Shown here: one piece after another, positions 46,278 through 56,853 of the stretch | Layout of the letters: each line of letters begins with the position of its first letter | How positions within the stretch are numbered: the first letter of the stretch is position 1 | Assembly (NCBI GenBank): GCA_021234155.1 | Contig: JAJEKV010000004.1 | Span: 18,413,310-18,477,309, forward strand | Direction: 5' to 3' | DNA from: Isoetes taiwanensis | Taxonomy: Eukaryota > Streptophyta > Lycopodiopsida > Isoetales > Isoetaceae | DNA length: 64,000 nucleotides | Made by a program: the position numbers and the translations under genes | The notes under the pieces: model-generated | Databases searched by the model: none | Seen by the model: the letters and a program-made list of their open reading frames with translations, nothing else | What the model was told of the DNA's origin: nothing

Positions 46278-47144
46278 ATGGAAGGATTATATTTACCGGT
46301 AGAATTAGCCTATAACAAAGACAAAGCGGGAGTCTTCCAAAATGTCTCCCTTCATGATAAATTATGGCTATCAATGTCTTACTCCGACCGTGGCATAACC
46401 CTGTTTCTAAAGTGGAGGTCTCGGCAACTCCTTTTAGAAATGCAGCCTTGGTGGAGGAAGTTCGGGGTTACTTATTGGCGACGCAAATCGTCGAAGAGTC
46501 TAGTGGATAAGCACCGAACCCCACGGATCTTCCAGGTGGGTGAATCGGTTTGGCTAAAGATCAAAGTAAAACAAGCCAAGCTTAAAATTGGTAACTGTAA
46601 GAAGTTGGCACCCAGATGGGCTGGGCCGTTCAAGATTACTGAACGCGTGGGAGAACAAGCATATCGCTTGGACTTGCCACCCCGCTTGAAGATCCACAAG
46701 GTCTTTCACGTGAGTCTTCTGAAACAACACACCCCTGATCCAGAGCAGGTTTTGGATACCCCAACTCTCCTAGAAATGACTGAAGAGCAGCTGGAAATAG
46801 TGCCCGAAGCTCTTCTTGATCGAGCTTACAAACAGACCAGAAGGACTCAAATGTTGCAATACTTGGTCAAGTGGAAACACTTACCAGTTGAAGATGCTAC
46901 CTGGGTAATGAAGATAGACCTTGAGAAGCACTATCTGGACTTCATGCGGGAATCTCAAGGCCGAACCATCAACGATGCCATCAACCCCGCTCCCGGCGGT
47001 AAGCTTGAAGGCTTGATTTGCCGAGAATCATGTTCTAGAGGGGTAGATGCATCGTATATTATAATAATAACCGATGATGGGATCACCTTCGTGTTCTCTA
47101 GGACGTGGTGTATTGTTGATGTTGACATGACCGCGAATTACTAG
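46278..47144 (+). pseudogene. Chromovirus integrase C-terminus with chromodomain
   Basis: This frame carries the rest of integrase after the breaks upstream. It has LPVELAYNKDKAG, the GPY/F-type module (FQVGESVWLKI, KLAPRWAGPFKITERVGEQA, KIHKVFHVSLLK) and a chromodomain at about 46830-46950 (LQYLVKWKHLPVEDATWV followed by an acidic helix). Chromodomains of this family recognise methylated histone H3 or other heterochromatin marks and steer integration. The same element also encodes an H3-like protein, an unusual pairing. The frame ends in TAG at 47142 after a poorly conserved tail. Confidence 0.88.
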
Positions 47145-47657
47145 AAAGCCATCTAGTAAATAGACTGCGTTCATTCCGGCTATACGGGGAACTGAACCAT
47201 TCCTTATGCCACAATGAATTGCAAGCCGTAGACATGATAGATTCCCTTCTAGATACTTTTTCTTTTATTTGTAGGGGGTGGTCCCTTCAACCACAACTTA
47301 ATCATATTATTAACCTACGGGTATATGGTTGTGTGTGGGGCGATTGAACAAGTCGTCACCGCCTTATATAGAGGGTTGCTGATGACCCAACTTTTCCCGT
47401 ATTGGTTTTGTCTACATGTATGAATTTTGTTGTCAGAATGTTTTAAATCGGACTTCGGTCCTAAACTCCCTTGATGATAAGTTTGTATCGGGCATCCTGG
47501 TGCTTGTACTTTGATATTTTAACTTCAATGTATTACTGTCCGAACTACTATAATCTCAATGTATTAATGTTATATTCTTAACTTCATTTTCTAATTCAGT
47601 GCTTCACGTATATGTCTTGAATTAACTAACCCCAATCTTTGAGGATGACATTTTTTT
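47145..47657 (+). other. Untranslated region between pol and 3' LTR
   Basis: About 510 bp without a coding motif, ending in the polypurine tract. Confidence 0.6.
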
Positions 47658-47670
47658 AAGGAGGGGAGAA
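47658..47670 (+). promoter_or_regulatory. Polypurine tract
   Basis: AAGGAGGGGAGAA lies directly before the 3' LTR and is preceded by a T-run. This is the usual plus-strand primer arrangement. Confidence 0.9.
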
Positions 47671-49294
47671 TGTGACGTTCCACGTATTTATACGGTCTAC
47701 ATCACGTATTTATACGGGACACGTACAAATACAAGCACGTCACCCCCCTTAAAGGTACGCTACCATGGGGGCATGGGAACTTAATTGCAACCTAGGGGGT
47801 TACCTTAAAAAGGATTAAATTAGCTATGCTAATTTAACACATTAATAATAATAACAACCTATAACCTAGGAAATTAGGCTAATTACCATTTGGGGAAGCC
47901 ACCTTGCCCCAATCGATTAGGCAAGTATGGGGGTTGCCAAGTTTGGATGCCAACTTGACCCCTATCCCTGGGATTGACTCCTAAAGATCGACCAAGGAAG
48001 GCCAGGAGCTGAGCGCTATCATACACCTGCAGAGAATCACCATACCAGTCGTCCCTGTGAAGCAACATCTGAATTCACAACTCCCAGGAGATGGAGGCGC
48101 CCCATGGAAATGAGTCCAGCCAGAATTCAGGTAGGTGGCTATGTGAATTCTAGATAACGCTTGGTTGTGTTCGTTTCTCTGTTCTCTTTGTGATTCAATC
48201 ATAGAAACTAACCCTTGATTGTACAAGCAAGTTCTCTTTATATTCAATTCTGGTTTCTACTCTGAAAGGATGGGTTGTTAGTTCTTTGTTTAATCTGACT
48301 CTGAAACGGGGGGATTACGGGGGGTAGAGACCTCTGAACCGTGTCTTGTAGTATGCTCCTAGATAGAGCCCTGTAGAGTCCCATTAAATGCGGCCTGTGC
48401 ACAAGAACCCACCGGGTCCTAGATGCTATGGTCTGGCTTAGCACCAGACAAGGAACACAGTGGTGACATGAGGGGTGGGGTCTTGCATGAGCATACAAGG
48501 CTCCTGAGACTCCTGATGGGCTAGGCGATAGCGGTCACGTAGAGGGCCGGGTATGGGTCTGACACTCCCTGGGTGTAGAGGTGTGATCCGTATGGAGCAC
48601 CTTGCACTTTGAGTAGATTTAGGGTGAGTAAGTCGGGTACGGATGCGGGGGTCGCTGATGCGGCACGTATTCTCTAGCTCACCCATGGAACCCTTTGTGA
48701 TTACGGAAGGGGCGCTTCCACGACTGCCTCATCGGACCAGGCGTCATGAACACGGAGTAGGCTCAAAGGGTGATTCCATGAACTGCGTCTGGGAAGGCTA
48801 TAGCAAAGCCATAGCATGAATTGACCCATCCGCAAAGTGTGCATGGGAGGGGCGGATGGAGTGGACAACCCTAGCCAATGTTCTATGCCGACCAACGCCA
48901 TGCCAAGACTTCGGTCTGGCTGATCTCTTGAGGCCCGGGCCGTCGGTCGATCCTCACGAGAGTCGGCGGGGGTAGAACACGGGTTTTGGGTGTTTTCGTA
49001 GGATTAGATGCATATTCTATGCCGTTGGTATATTAGATGGATGCACCACCCTTCGTGGTGGTTATTTATGTATATTCATGCTGTGTGCTAACCCTTGTAT
49101 TTATGCTTCCGCGACGTAGGAGTCCCATTGAAGGCGTGGGCCGAATGACCCCTTCGTGTCCTTCTTTCGGGCCTCATTTCATAGGTGGCCCGAAATAGAC
49201 GGAGGGCCCTGCTCATGGTGAGATGATTGCCATGGGAGGGGAAAGTCCCCGTATGTATACGTCCGAGGGTCGTATATATTCTGGGAGCGTCACA
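47671..49294 (+). repeat. 3' LTR
   Basis: 1624 bp, begins TGTGACGTTCC and ends GCGTCACA. It differs from the 5' LTR by scattered substitutions and small indels (for example just after its position 210 and near 48300-48550). Confidence 0.95.
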
Positions 49295-49993
49295 TAAGGA
49301 AGCAAGAAACATTAGTAAATGAGTTGACGACAAATCCTCAGAAGCTTTGGAGCCATCTGAAAAATAAGAAGAACCACTCAAATAAGCTAAGCGTGGATGC
49401 CCTTCTAGAACAAGTAAGAGTGAACGATATGCTCAAGTCAGAAGAGAGGGTAATTCATATTACGGAAGAGGACATGGCAATGGGCATAAAAAAGTTAGCA
49501 AGGAAATAGGTGCTTTGGATGTTTGATATGGTGAGAAGAAAAATATGTGGGAAAGCTTGGAAAAGGTAAAGGCCCCTAAAGGGGGCCCCAAAACTCTAAT
49601 AAATGCTATTGCTATGATGAAGTCTTGGTAAAACTCTCCAGCCCATTCTAAGAACAATGTGGAGATTTGGTGCATGGATGTCCCCTCTCCCCTATGATCT
49701 TCGGAATATTTATAGACGAGCTTGGAGAATGGATAGGAAAAGTGGGAGGCGATGGTGCTATACTTGCTGGATATATTGTCCTTCTACTGCTTTACGCGAA
49801 TGATATAGTATTGCTATCAAAAAGTGAGGAGGGTATGCAAAAACATGTTAATAGCCTCGAAGCATTATGTGACTCGAAGGGAATGAAGGTGAATCTGGGA
49901 AAGACAAAAGTTCTTGTTTTTGAAACTACAAAGGTAGACAGATTTTCATTCCAATATAAAGGAGATTCTATGGAGATAATGAGTATATATAAA
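49295..49993 (+). mobile_element. LINE 2, middle part (reverse transcriptase), resumes after the chromovirus
   Basis: The LINE continues after the TAAGG duplication: TTNPQKLWSHLKNKK at 49325, then EERVIHITEEDMAMGIKKL. After a gap come GCPLSPMIFGIFIDELGEW at 49676 and YANDIVLLSKSEEGMQKHV at 49793. The catalytic YADD is YAND, so the first catalytic Asp is lost. The sequence stops in the middle of the conserved ...SIYK|YLGV... segment at about 49993. Confidence 0.8.
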
Positions 49994-50049
49994 CAAGGAA
50001 TTTGGTGCATGTCCGAGTTTTAGCATGTCCCTATGCTGCAAGTTCTTGT

Positions 50050-50770
50050 CGTGCCCTACATTCTAAAAGAATTTTTTGAGAATACTCTAAATTCATAGAT
50101 TCTCTAAGATTCTACCAAGGTTCTCTTGGAGGTTTCATGGAGATTCCTCTAAATTTTATAAGATTCCCTCTAGATTCCATTAGATTTCCGTAGATTCTCC
50201 AAGATTCTATGAAGATCCCCCTAGATCCACTTAGATTCCCTTAGATCCCTTTAGACTTTATGAGATTGCCCTAGGTTCCCTTACATTATATGAGATTCAA
50301 AGAGATTCTATAAAGATTCCCCTAGATACTCTAAGATTTTTAGATTCCCTTAGATTTTATGAAGATTCCCTTAGATCCCCCAGGTTTTAAGAGATTCCCT
50401 TAGGCTTGTAAATATTTTCCTAGATTCTCTTACATTTTATAAGAATTTCTTAGATTCTATTAGATTCTTCTAGATTCCTTTATATTCTAGAATTTTTTAG
50501 AACATTTTAAGAATTTCTGGAACATTCTAAGACTTTCAATATATTCTAGAACTTTTTGGAAGTATTTCCCTAGATTTCCTTACATTCCCGTAGATTCCCC
50601 TACATTCTAGAACATTCTAAAACTTATTAGAACAATTTGGAGCTTTCTGGAAGAATTTTCTTAGATCCCCCTTAGATTGTCTTATGTTCTAGAACTTTCT
50701 AGAAGATTCTAGAACTTTCTAGAGCCTTCCAGAACATTCTAGAACTTTCTTGAACTAGCTAGAATGTTAT
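50050..50770. repeat. TAGATTCC / TTCTAGAA degenerate array
   Basis: The first 350 bp reiterate TTAGATTCC-type words. From about 50420 the array shifts to TTCTAGAACATTCTAGAAC-type words, so TTCnnGAA inverted pairs recur every 10-15 bp. Confidence 0.85.
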
Positions 50771-50841
50771 AGTCTATTTTATCTTAATCGAAACATTGCC
50801 CTTAAGTATATTTGAAACATAAATTTTTTATGGAATTAATG

Positions 50842-50910
50842 CTTGGTCTAGTGGTTAGAATGGGGGGCTTGGGGGGTCAATGAACAGGGTTCGAATCCCC
50901 CACATAACAT
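50842..50910 (+). repeat. tRNA-like segment (SINE head or tRNA pseudogene)
   Basis: GGTCTAGTGGTTAGAATGG matches a polymerase III A box and GGTTCGAATCCCCC a B box at tRNA spacing. The acceptor stem does not pair, so this is not a functional tRNA. Confidence 0.55.
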
Positions 50911-50929
50911 AAAAATTTTAAAAGCCTTT

Positions 50930-51735
50930 TCCTAAGAGATGAGCGTTCAACTTGGGCCGTAGGATCTTGGACCCGATCAAGGGTCGAGATTCCACCACGT
51001 GACAATAATTAAAGCAACATGAGCCATAGGATCTATTACATACATATAATTCCCAAAGTCATGTGCACCGTAGGATATGTGCCAAGCCACGTGAGCCGTA
51101 AGATCTCGGATCGACGATCAGGATCGGATCAACCTAGACCGTAGGATCGATTACATATAATTCCCAAAGCCATGTGCAGTCCCAAACATTCAACTTGGGT
51201 CGTAGGATCTTGGACCCGATCAAGGGTCGAGATTTCACCACGTGACAATAATTAAAGCAACATGAGCCATAGGATCTATTACATATAATTCCCAAAGTCA
51301 TGTGCACCGTAGGATGTGTGCCAAGCCACGTGAGCCATAGGATCTCGGACCGACGATCAGGATCAGATCAACCTGGACCGTACTGAAACAAACTCCCAAG
51401 CCATCTGGGCCGTAGGATACGTCCCAAAGCCACGTGAGCCGTAAGATCTCGGATCGACGATCAGGATCGGATCAACCTAGACAGTAGGATCGATTACATA
51501 TAATTCCCAAAGCCATGTGCACTGTAGGACGTGTCCCAAACATTCAACTTGGGTCGTAGGATCTTGGACCCGATCAAGGGTCGTGTCCCAAAGCAACGTG
51601 AGCCGTAGGATCTCGGACCGACGATCAGGATCAGATCAACCTGGACCGTACTGAAACAAACTCCCAAGCCATCTGGGCCGTAGGATACGTCCCAAAGCCA
51701 CGTGAGCCGTAGGATCTCGGATCAACAACCGGATT
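50930..51735. repeat. Complex tandem repeat with GTAGGATCT units
   Basis: Sub-units such as CCACGTGAGCCGTAGGATCT, CGACGATCAGGATC and CAACTTGGGTCGTAGGATCT recur in shuffled order with a higher-order period of roughly 180-260 bp. Each large unit contains one or two CACGTG palindromes. Confidence 0.8.
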
Positions 51736-51771
51736 CAGGAGGACAAACATAAGAACATATATATGTTATGA

Positions 51772-52860
51772 TATTTGGGTGTGATAGTGGACCAAAACTA
51801 TAAGTGGGATAGAGCAATTGAACAGAGGGTTGAAGGTGGACTAAGAGCGATTGTTGCAAGGGAAGTGCTGTAAATAAAAAATTATGAACTTTGGGGTGAA
51901 AAAGAAATTATATAAATTACTGGTACAATCTATGGCATTAGATGAATGCAAGGTATGGGAACCTCGGTTAACATTGTATATGTGAAGAGGATTGAGAATA
52001 TTCAAAAGAAATTTTTTCTTAATGGAATTAGATATCAAAATGCAAACACCTTATAAGATACTGCTAGCATAATGTGGGATGATGCCGCTTAAAGGAGAGG
52101 CATTGTGTCAAACACTAGCCAATGTATGCAAAGTGATGGAAATGGAGGAAAGTAGGCATTGATAAAAGTAATACTAAACTTTGGTTTGCAAGTGTGGAGT
52201 CATGGCTACTAAAGTGGGACATGTAGTGATGGAAATGGAGGAAAGTAGGCATTGATAAAAGTAATACTAAACTTTGGTTTGCAAGTGTGGAGTCATGGCT
52301 ACTAAAATGGGACGTGTCTATAGATCTTTGAGCAATAAGAGGGTAAGAGAGTGGGTATGGGAGAATATGCACACCAAACTATGCCAAAATGCTGGAGTTA
52401 AAATGCTCTCTTACAAAGAACACATGAATCCCTTCCTTAGGGTAATGCCATATCTTTCTCAGAATATGTCCCTCAAAAAGAGACATGTAATTTGCGAATA
52501 AGAGTCGGCTCTCATAACCTCAGTGTCGTGAGGTTGGGAGATGGGGGAATATACCTAAGGAGAGGAGGGTATGTAAAGTATGTGGTTGTGATGACATTGA
52601 AGATGAGATGCATGTGATTGTGGAATGCCTTTCCTATGAGCCATACGAGACAAATGAAATCAAGGTTACCAACTTGACAAGCTTCTTTGACTTCCTCATA
52701 AGAACGTAAGTGGATTTTGTTATAGAAATGTTTTTGATAAGAGGGGAGAGAAGGACATGAGAGAGTAGTGATGGCCTATCTGTGGATACACTAGAATAAT
52801 AGCAAAATTTAACTATATACAGTTTTGAATGTCTCATAGACCTCATCGTCTCGCAGGCGT
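51772..52860 (+). mobile_element. LINE 2, 3' part
   Basis: It resumes with YLGVIVDQNYKWDRAIEQR, passes through broken frames to a terminal Cys/His segment near 52570-52640 (CKVCGCDDIEDEMHVIVEC, YEPYE), and ends near the simple repeats at 52840-52900. A 93-bp direct duplication lies inside it (52133-52225 and 52226-52318). Confidence 0.75.
52133..52318 (+). repeat. 93-bp direct duplication within LINE 2
   Basis: Two adjacent copies begin GTGATGGAAATGGAGGAAAG and run through TGGCTACTAAA; they differ at only a few bases. Confidence 0.85.
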
Positions 52861-53087
52861 GATGCCAATATATTCTATTCCATTCTCTCTTCGAATTCCA
52901 AAAATTTGATGCAACATCAAATTTTGTTTATGTGGCACCTAATTACAATGTAGTGGAATTAAACCTCCAATTATGGTAATTAAATTTTATGGCAATTGAT
53001 GCCACACAGCTAACTGCCACTTTCAGTAGTGAAATTTTTCCTATGTACTCATTGCATCCTGTAATGGCCTGCCCGATATCCTATGAG

Positions 53088-53480
53088 TCTAGCGGTAACA
53101 CACTAGTTCTAGCCAATATAGGTCTCGAGTTCGAGACCACCCAGAATCGCACTCTGAACTGTTGGGTGTCAAAAACCACAAACGCAATGTAAAGTGGTTG
53201 GGGGCAGTGCCCAACCGAGCAAAACCCACAGACGCAATGTAAAGTGGTTGGGGATAAACGCAATGTAAAGTGGTTGGGGGCAGTGCCCAACCAAGCAAAA
53301 CCCACAGACGCAATACAAAGTAGTTGGGGGTAGGGCCCAACCGAGCAACCGAGCAATGCAATGTGGTGTGTCTATATAAAGTGGTTGGGGGTAGGGCCCA
53401 ACCGAGCAATGCAATGTGGTGTGTAGCAATGTAATGTGGTGTGTCTGCCAGACATTAAAATACTATCTATCTATCTACTG
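53088..53480 (+). repeat. tRNA-derived SINE-like element
   Basis: GAGTCTAGCGGTAACACA (A-box-like) and GGTCTCGAGTTCGAGACC (B-box-like) head the segment. The body repeats GTGGTTGGGGGCAGTGCCCA with GCAATGTAAA, and the 3' end is a CTAT microsatellite (about 53464-53478). Head, body and simple-repeat tail match SINE organisation; internal duplications are frequent. Confidence 0.6.
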
Positions 53481-53489
53481 GGGCGCCGC

Positions 53490-53615
53490 CTCAGCCCTAG
53501 TAGTATCAACACCCCCCAAACTTTGACATCTTATAACTTAAAGTGGGGCACCACCTGAGCCCTGGTGGTACTAATACCCCCCAAACTTTGACATCTTATA
53601 ACTTAAAGTGGCTTT
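53490..53615. repeat. Two-copy direct repeat, unit about 70 bp
   Basis: Units share GCCCTAGTAGTATCAACACC-like sequence, then CCAAACTTTGACATCTTATA and ACTTAAAGTGG. Confidence 0.75.
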
Positions 53616-54045
53616 GTCTACATGTACCCAAACTTGCAATATAGGCTCTCTCATTGGGCACGCTCCTATGTGGCATATATAGCCAGTGCATCGAGATCAT
53701 ACATGGCAACCAATAATGGGAACCCCCAAGAGATTCCATAACCTCCATCCTCCACAATAAACCCAAAACAGGTACCACTCACTGAACAAAGCAAAGGAAA
53801 AGCAATTGCCCAAAAAGGGGAAAACAAATCAAAAACTTTTCAAAAAGTAGATAAGTTATACTGCCCCGAAAACTTTTTGAAATATAAGTGCAGTTGGGAA
53901 ACGTGAATAATTTCTTAGTTAGCGACTCGTGAATTTCTTAGTTAAAGCCGGACTGATACACCACGGGATAATCATCTAAAATATATACAGGGTGGTGGTT
54001 CACGGGTGCGGGGATCACAGAAGGGCTGAAGAGTCGAGGAAGGCT

Positions 54046-54071
54046 TTTTTTTTTTTTTTTTTTTTTTTTTG
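54046..54071. repeat. Poly-T tract just beyond the GDSL stop
   Basis: A run of about 25 T on the + strand (poly-A on the coding strand) lies roughly 36 bases after the GDSL stop codon. Confidence 0.8.
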
Positions 54072-54106
54072 AGTCAACGAAGAATACTCGTGGTAGATTA
54101 TTTTGA

Positions 54107-55931
54107 CTAGGAAGAAGCGAGCTGCCTGATGCTGATGGGTTCAGTGTAGCGTGCTCTGCCATCCCACAAATATGCTGCAGCGAGCCTGTTGAATGCATCA
54201 GTGGTGTGAACTACATCCCAATACACATATTCTGACGGATTTGAGCAGTATTTATCCCCCTCGTTGCACCATCCTTTTGCCACAAATGCCAGATCCGGCG
54301 TGTCGCTTCCTGTATAATTTGAGCTCTCAAATGCTGGGCAACATGGATGCCAAGCATCTTGAAATCCTGAGAAAAAATTTGCTCTGTTTTAATGACTGTA
54401 ATAAATACCTAACTTGCTTCATAAATGATTTTCTTAGCTGGTGAGCTCTGAGAGATGTATCAGTAAAAGTAATGTACCAGCTTAAATCCTAAAAGCCCAC
54501 ATGGTCAATGAATTTTGAAAACCATGACATTACTGAGCCCACATGATCTGAATCTTAGAAACCATGAAAATTACAGGCCACATGATAAAAAGATTTTTAA
54601 GCAGTAGCTTAACCTAAAAAACCCACATGAAAAACTCTGTTTACACACGAAGAATGCATGTGATCCTAAAACCCTTGATAGAAGCAGAACTACTCACCAA
54701 AAGTCCCGGGGTCTTTTACTACGTCTTGCATCAGCTTAAACAGATTTGCATACACAATCTTAACCCCAGAAAATGATGTTCTTAGATTTGCAATAGTTTG
54801 TCTGAGCTGAGCATTGTAAATCCTAGAAACACCCTGTTTATCTCTAGCACATCTTTTTCTGATTTGATTCTCTGGAATGCATCCCACTGAACTGAGGCTT
54901 GTAATCACAAATTTTCTAGCTCCAAAATGGTACAGCCTCTGCAGGCGAAAAACACATAAGAATAAATGCTCCAGTCAAATAGTAATTTGATGCAATAATT
55001 AATTGGTTTGACGGCCTGTTCTTAGCACTTACAGTGATTTGCTCCTGGAAAGAGCCGATCAACTGATCCTGAAATGCGTTGGGTAATGTTGAAACGCCTG
55101 GATGCTGATGCAGATAATTATTCACATCATTATTCCCTTCCGTTATGTAAAAGATTGCTTTGGATATTATGCTTGAGCTTGCAGCATTACCAATCTGTGT
55201 CCCTAACTTTTGTTTGTATTCCTGGAACGCTGAAACCTGATCTGCAAATGAGAGATGCTGCCCCTGCAATAAAAAATCCATGTTTAAAACCTACCACAGG
55301 AAGTAAAAAATGAGAAAAAAACATAACCTACATACAGGCATGCATATGACTTAGAACAGAGTATGAAAAAAAAGGACGAAGAACTGAAATGGAAAAATGC
55401 ACCTACAAATCCAGTCTCTTCCTGAATCCCTGAACCTGCAGATCCAAAATTAGCACCATGTTGTGCTATTCTTGATGCTCCCAGATATGGAGGTGCAAAT
55501 CCTAAACCCAGCAGATTGGCTGCAAACATAAAAACCCACGTTTCTACATCAAACAACATGCGAATATGCAGACTGGAGACCAAATATTTGAGACAGAACA
55601 TGTAAAAACCCACGTTTCTACATCAAACAACATTCAAACAACATGCTAATATGCAGATTCGAGACCAAATATTTAAGACAGAGCATGTAAATGGCATGCC
55701 TATGTAGTCACAGACTAATCTGCCATCGGAAAATCTTCCGGTGGCAATGTGGCCATCAAAATCTGCTCCATAAGGTACATGGTTGGCCTTTGCGGTGGTA
55801 TTGAGGTTGTTATTGTTTCCAGCATCTACAAGAGAATCGCCAAAGATAAACAATGCCGGAGTTGCGGATGATGCCACAGAACAGAATGTTCTGAATAAGA
55901 GAGCGATGAAAAAATGCTTAGAAGAAGCCAT
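54107..55931 (-). CDS. GDSL esterase/lipase, five exons, intact
   Basis: Minus-strand exons are 55931-55700, 55519-55407, 55263-55033, 54938-54698 and 54366-54107. They sum to 1077 nt and encode 358 residues with no break, the usual family length. An N-terminal signal peptide ([17 protein letters not shown]) suggests secretion to the wall. Block I is [18 protein letters not shown] with the catalytic Ser. Block II Gly lies in [11 protein letters not shown], block III Asn in [10 protein letters not shown], and the catalytic Asp/His in [12 protein letters not shown]. Introns 2-4 are GT-AG. Intron 1 appears to use a GC donor (ATAG|GCATGC) because only that junction joins VCDYI to [13 protein letters not shown] in frame. 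An in-frame Met at 55970 could extend the N-terminus, but the shorter start gives the better signal peptide. Substrate is not predictable. Confidence 0.9.
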
Positions 55932-56484
55932 GGAATCGAAGAAGAAGATTTCTGAAGAAGAAGAAGGCATAGAAGTGATGGATGTCTGCCGGACTGACAT
56001 AAACCGTGCTCCTCTGTTGCATTCACATGCATTTGGAATGAACATATCACCATGTCACCAATCTGGCGTGTCATTTCGTTAATGCCTCCATAATCAATAC
56101 AATTAGTCATGCAATTGTAGAATTAATGCCTCATCCTTGTAGATCAGATGCTTAACAGAATGATCAACCTAACCTGAGAAACCGTATGTCGATGGAAATT
56201 GCTTTCTTTGGATGGATGTGGGTTACGGACCTTCACATGTAATAATAAACTTATTCACATGTTAATGTTTTTGCCGGGCGGCTCAATGTCCAAGCCATTG
56301 GACGTCAAACTGCTCCAGCAGTTCCTGATCGACCGGCTGCCACGTCAAGGGAGATTCATCTTCGTTTCCGGTCATTTTCGGTCTTCACCTGCAACAATAG
56401 GTAAAATCTTGAAGCAATCCATAAAACCCCAGTAGCACGGTAACAGCAATGGTGTAGCAATGGAGAACGGAATTGGCGATGTGA

Positions 56485-56853
56485 GTGATGGGCATTTGCT
56501 TCCTTGTGCATTTACTTCCTTGTGTGATTCCTTCTACATTTGCATTTACTGATGAGAACTTGAATTTATATAGGAATTCTACGCTCTTTTTGGACATGGA
56601 AGCCAGCTCCGAAGCCACTCAAAGCATAAATGTTTCATTGGGTCCTATGGAATTCAATTCCCAAGCCACTCAAAGCATGAACTCAGGCCGTTCTCTTGCA
56701 CGAGGTTCACAATGGTCTCTCAATGAGATGATTATTCTCAGTGATGCTCGGAAGAAAGACATTAACTTGCAGACTAGAGGAGGAATACAGGAAAGAATGG
56801 CCAATGGACAAGAGCAATGGGAGAATGCTGCTAGATATATACTTTTCTTTTAA
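56485..56853 (+). CDS. Possible trihelix/Myb-like fragment
   Basis: The C-terminal half reads GSQWSLNEMIILSDARKKD, then RMANGQEQWENAARYI. This has the W...E...L..A and W...A spacing of Myb/SANT-like or trihelix DNA-binding domains. Only the first two helices are present before the frame ends, so this would be one exon. The N-terminal half has two short repeats (SEATQSINVSLG and SQATQSMNSGR). The assignment is tentative. Confidence 0.35.
   Translation: MMGICFLVHLLPCVIPSTFAFTDENLNLYRNSTLFLDMEASSEATQSINVSLGPMEFNSQATQSMNSGRSLARGSQWSLNEMIILSDARKKDINLQTRGGIQERMANGQEQWENAARYILFF

Larger units (their letters stand above)
36215..49294 (+). mobile_element. Full-length Ty3/Gypsy chromovirus carrying histone-like ORFs (13,080 bp)
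   Basis: The element is bounded by two LTRs of 1627 and 1624 bp beginning TGTGACGTTCC and ending GAGCGTCACA, and by the 5-bp duplication TAAGG. A primer-binding site for initiator Met tRNA follows the 5' LTR and a polypurine tract precedes the 3' LTR. Internal order: leader, H3-fusion ORF, H2A-like ORF, H2B-like ORF, gag, zinc knuckle, protease, reverse transcriptase, RNase H, integrase, chromodomain. The presence of integrase after RNase H plus a C-terminal chromodomain places it among chromoviruses. About 4.4 kb between the 5' LTR and gag is extra relative to ordinary chromoviruses. The two LTRs differ by scattered substitutions and small indels, so the insertion is not brand new. It landed inside LINE 2. 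Confidence 0.93.
49994..51771. mobile_element. Repeat block inserted into LINE 2
   Basis: LINE coding sequence breaks at about 49993 (SIYK) and resumes at about 51772 (YLGVIVDQNYKWD), so roughly 1.78 kb was inserted between adjacent codons. The block has three parts: a TAGATTCC/TTCTAGAA low-complexity array (50050-50770), a tRNA-like segment (about 50842-50910), and a complex tandem repeat with CGTAGGATCT and CCACGTGAGCC words (50930-51730). It may be a single non-autonomous element. Clean terminal repeats were not identified. Confidence 0.6.

Noticed and set aside
50842-50910. Functional tRNA gene
   Set aside because: A and B boxes are present but the acceptor stem ends do not pair; kept only as a tRNA-like repeat head.
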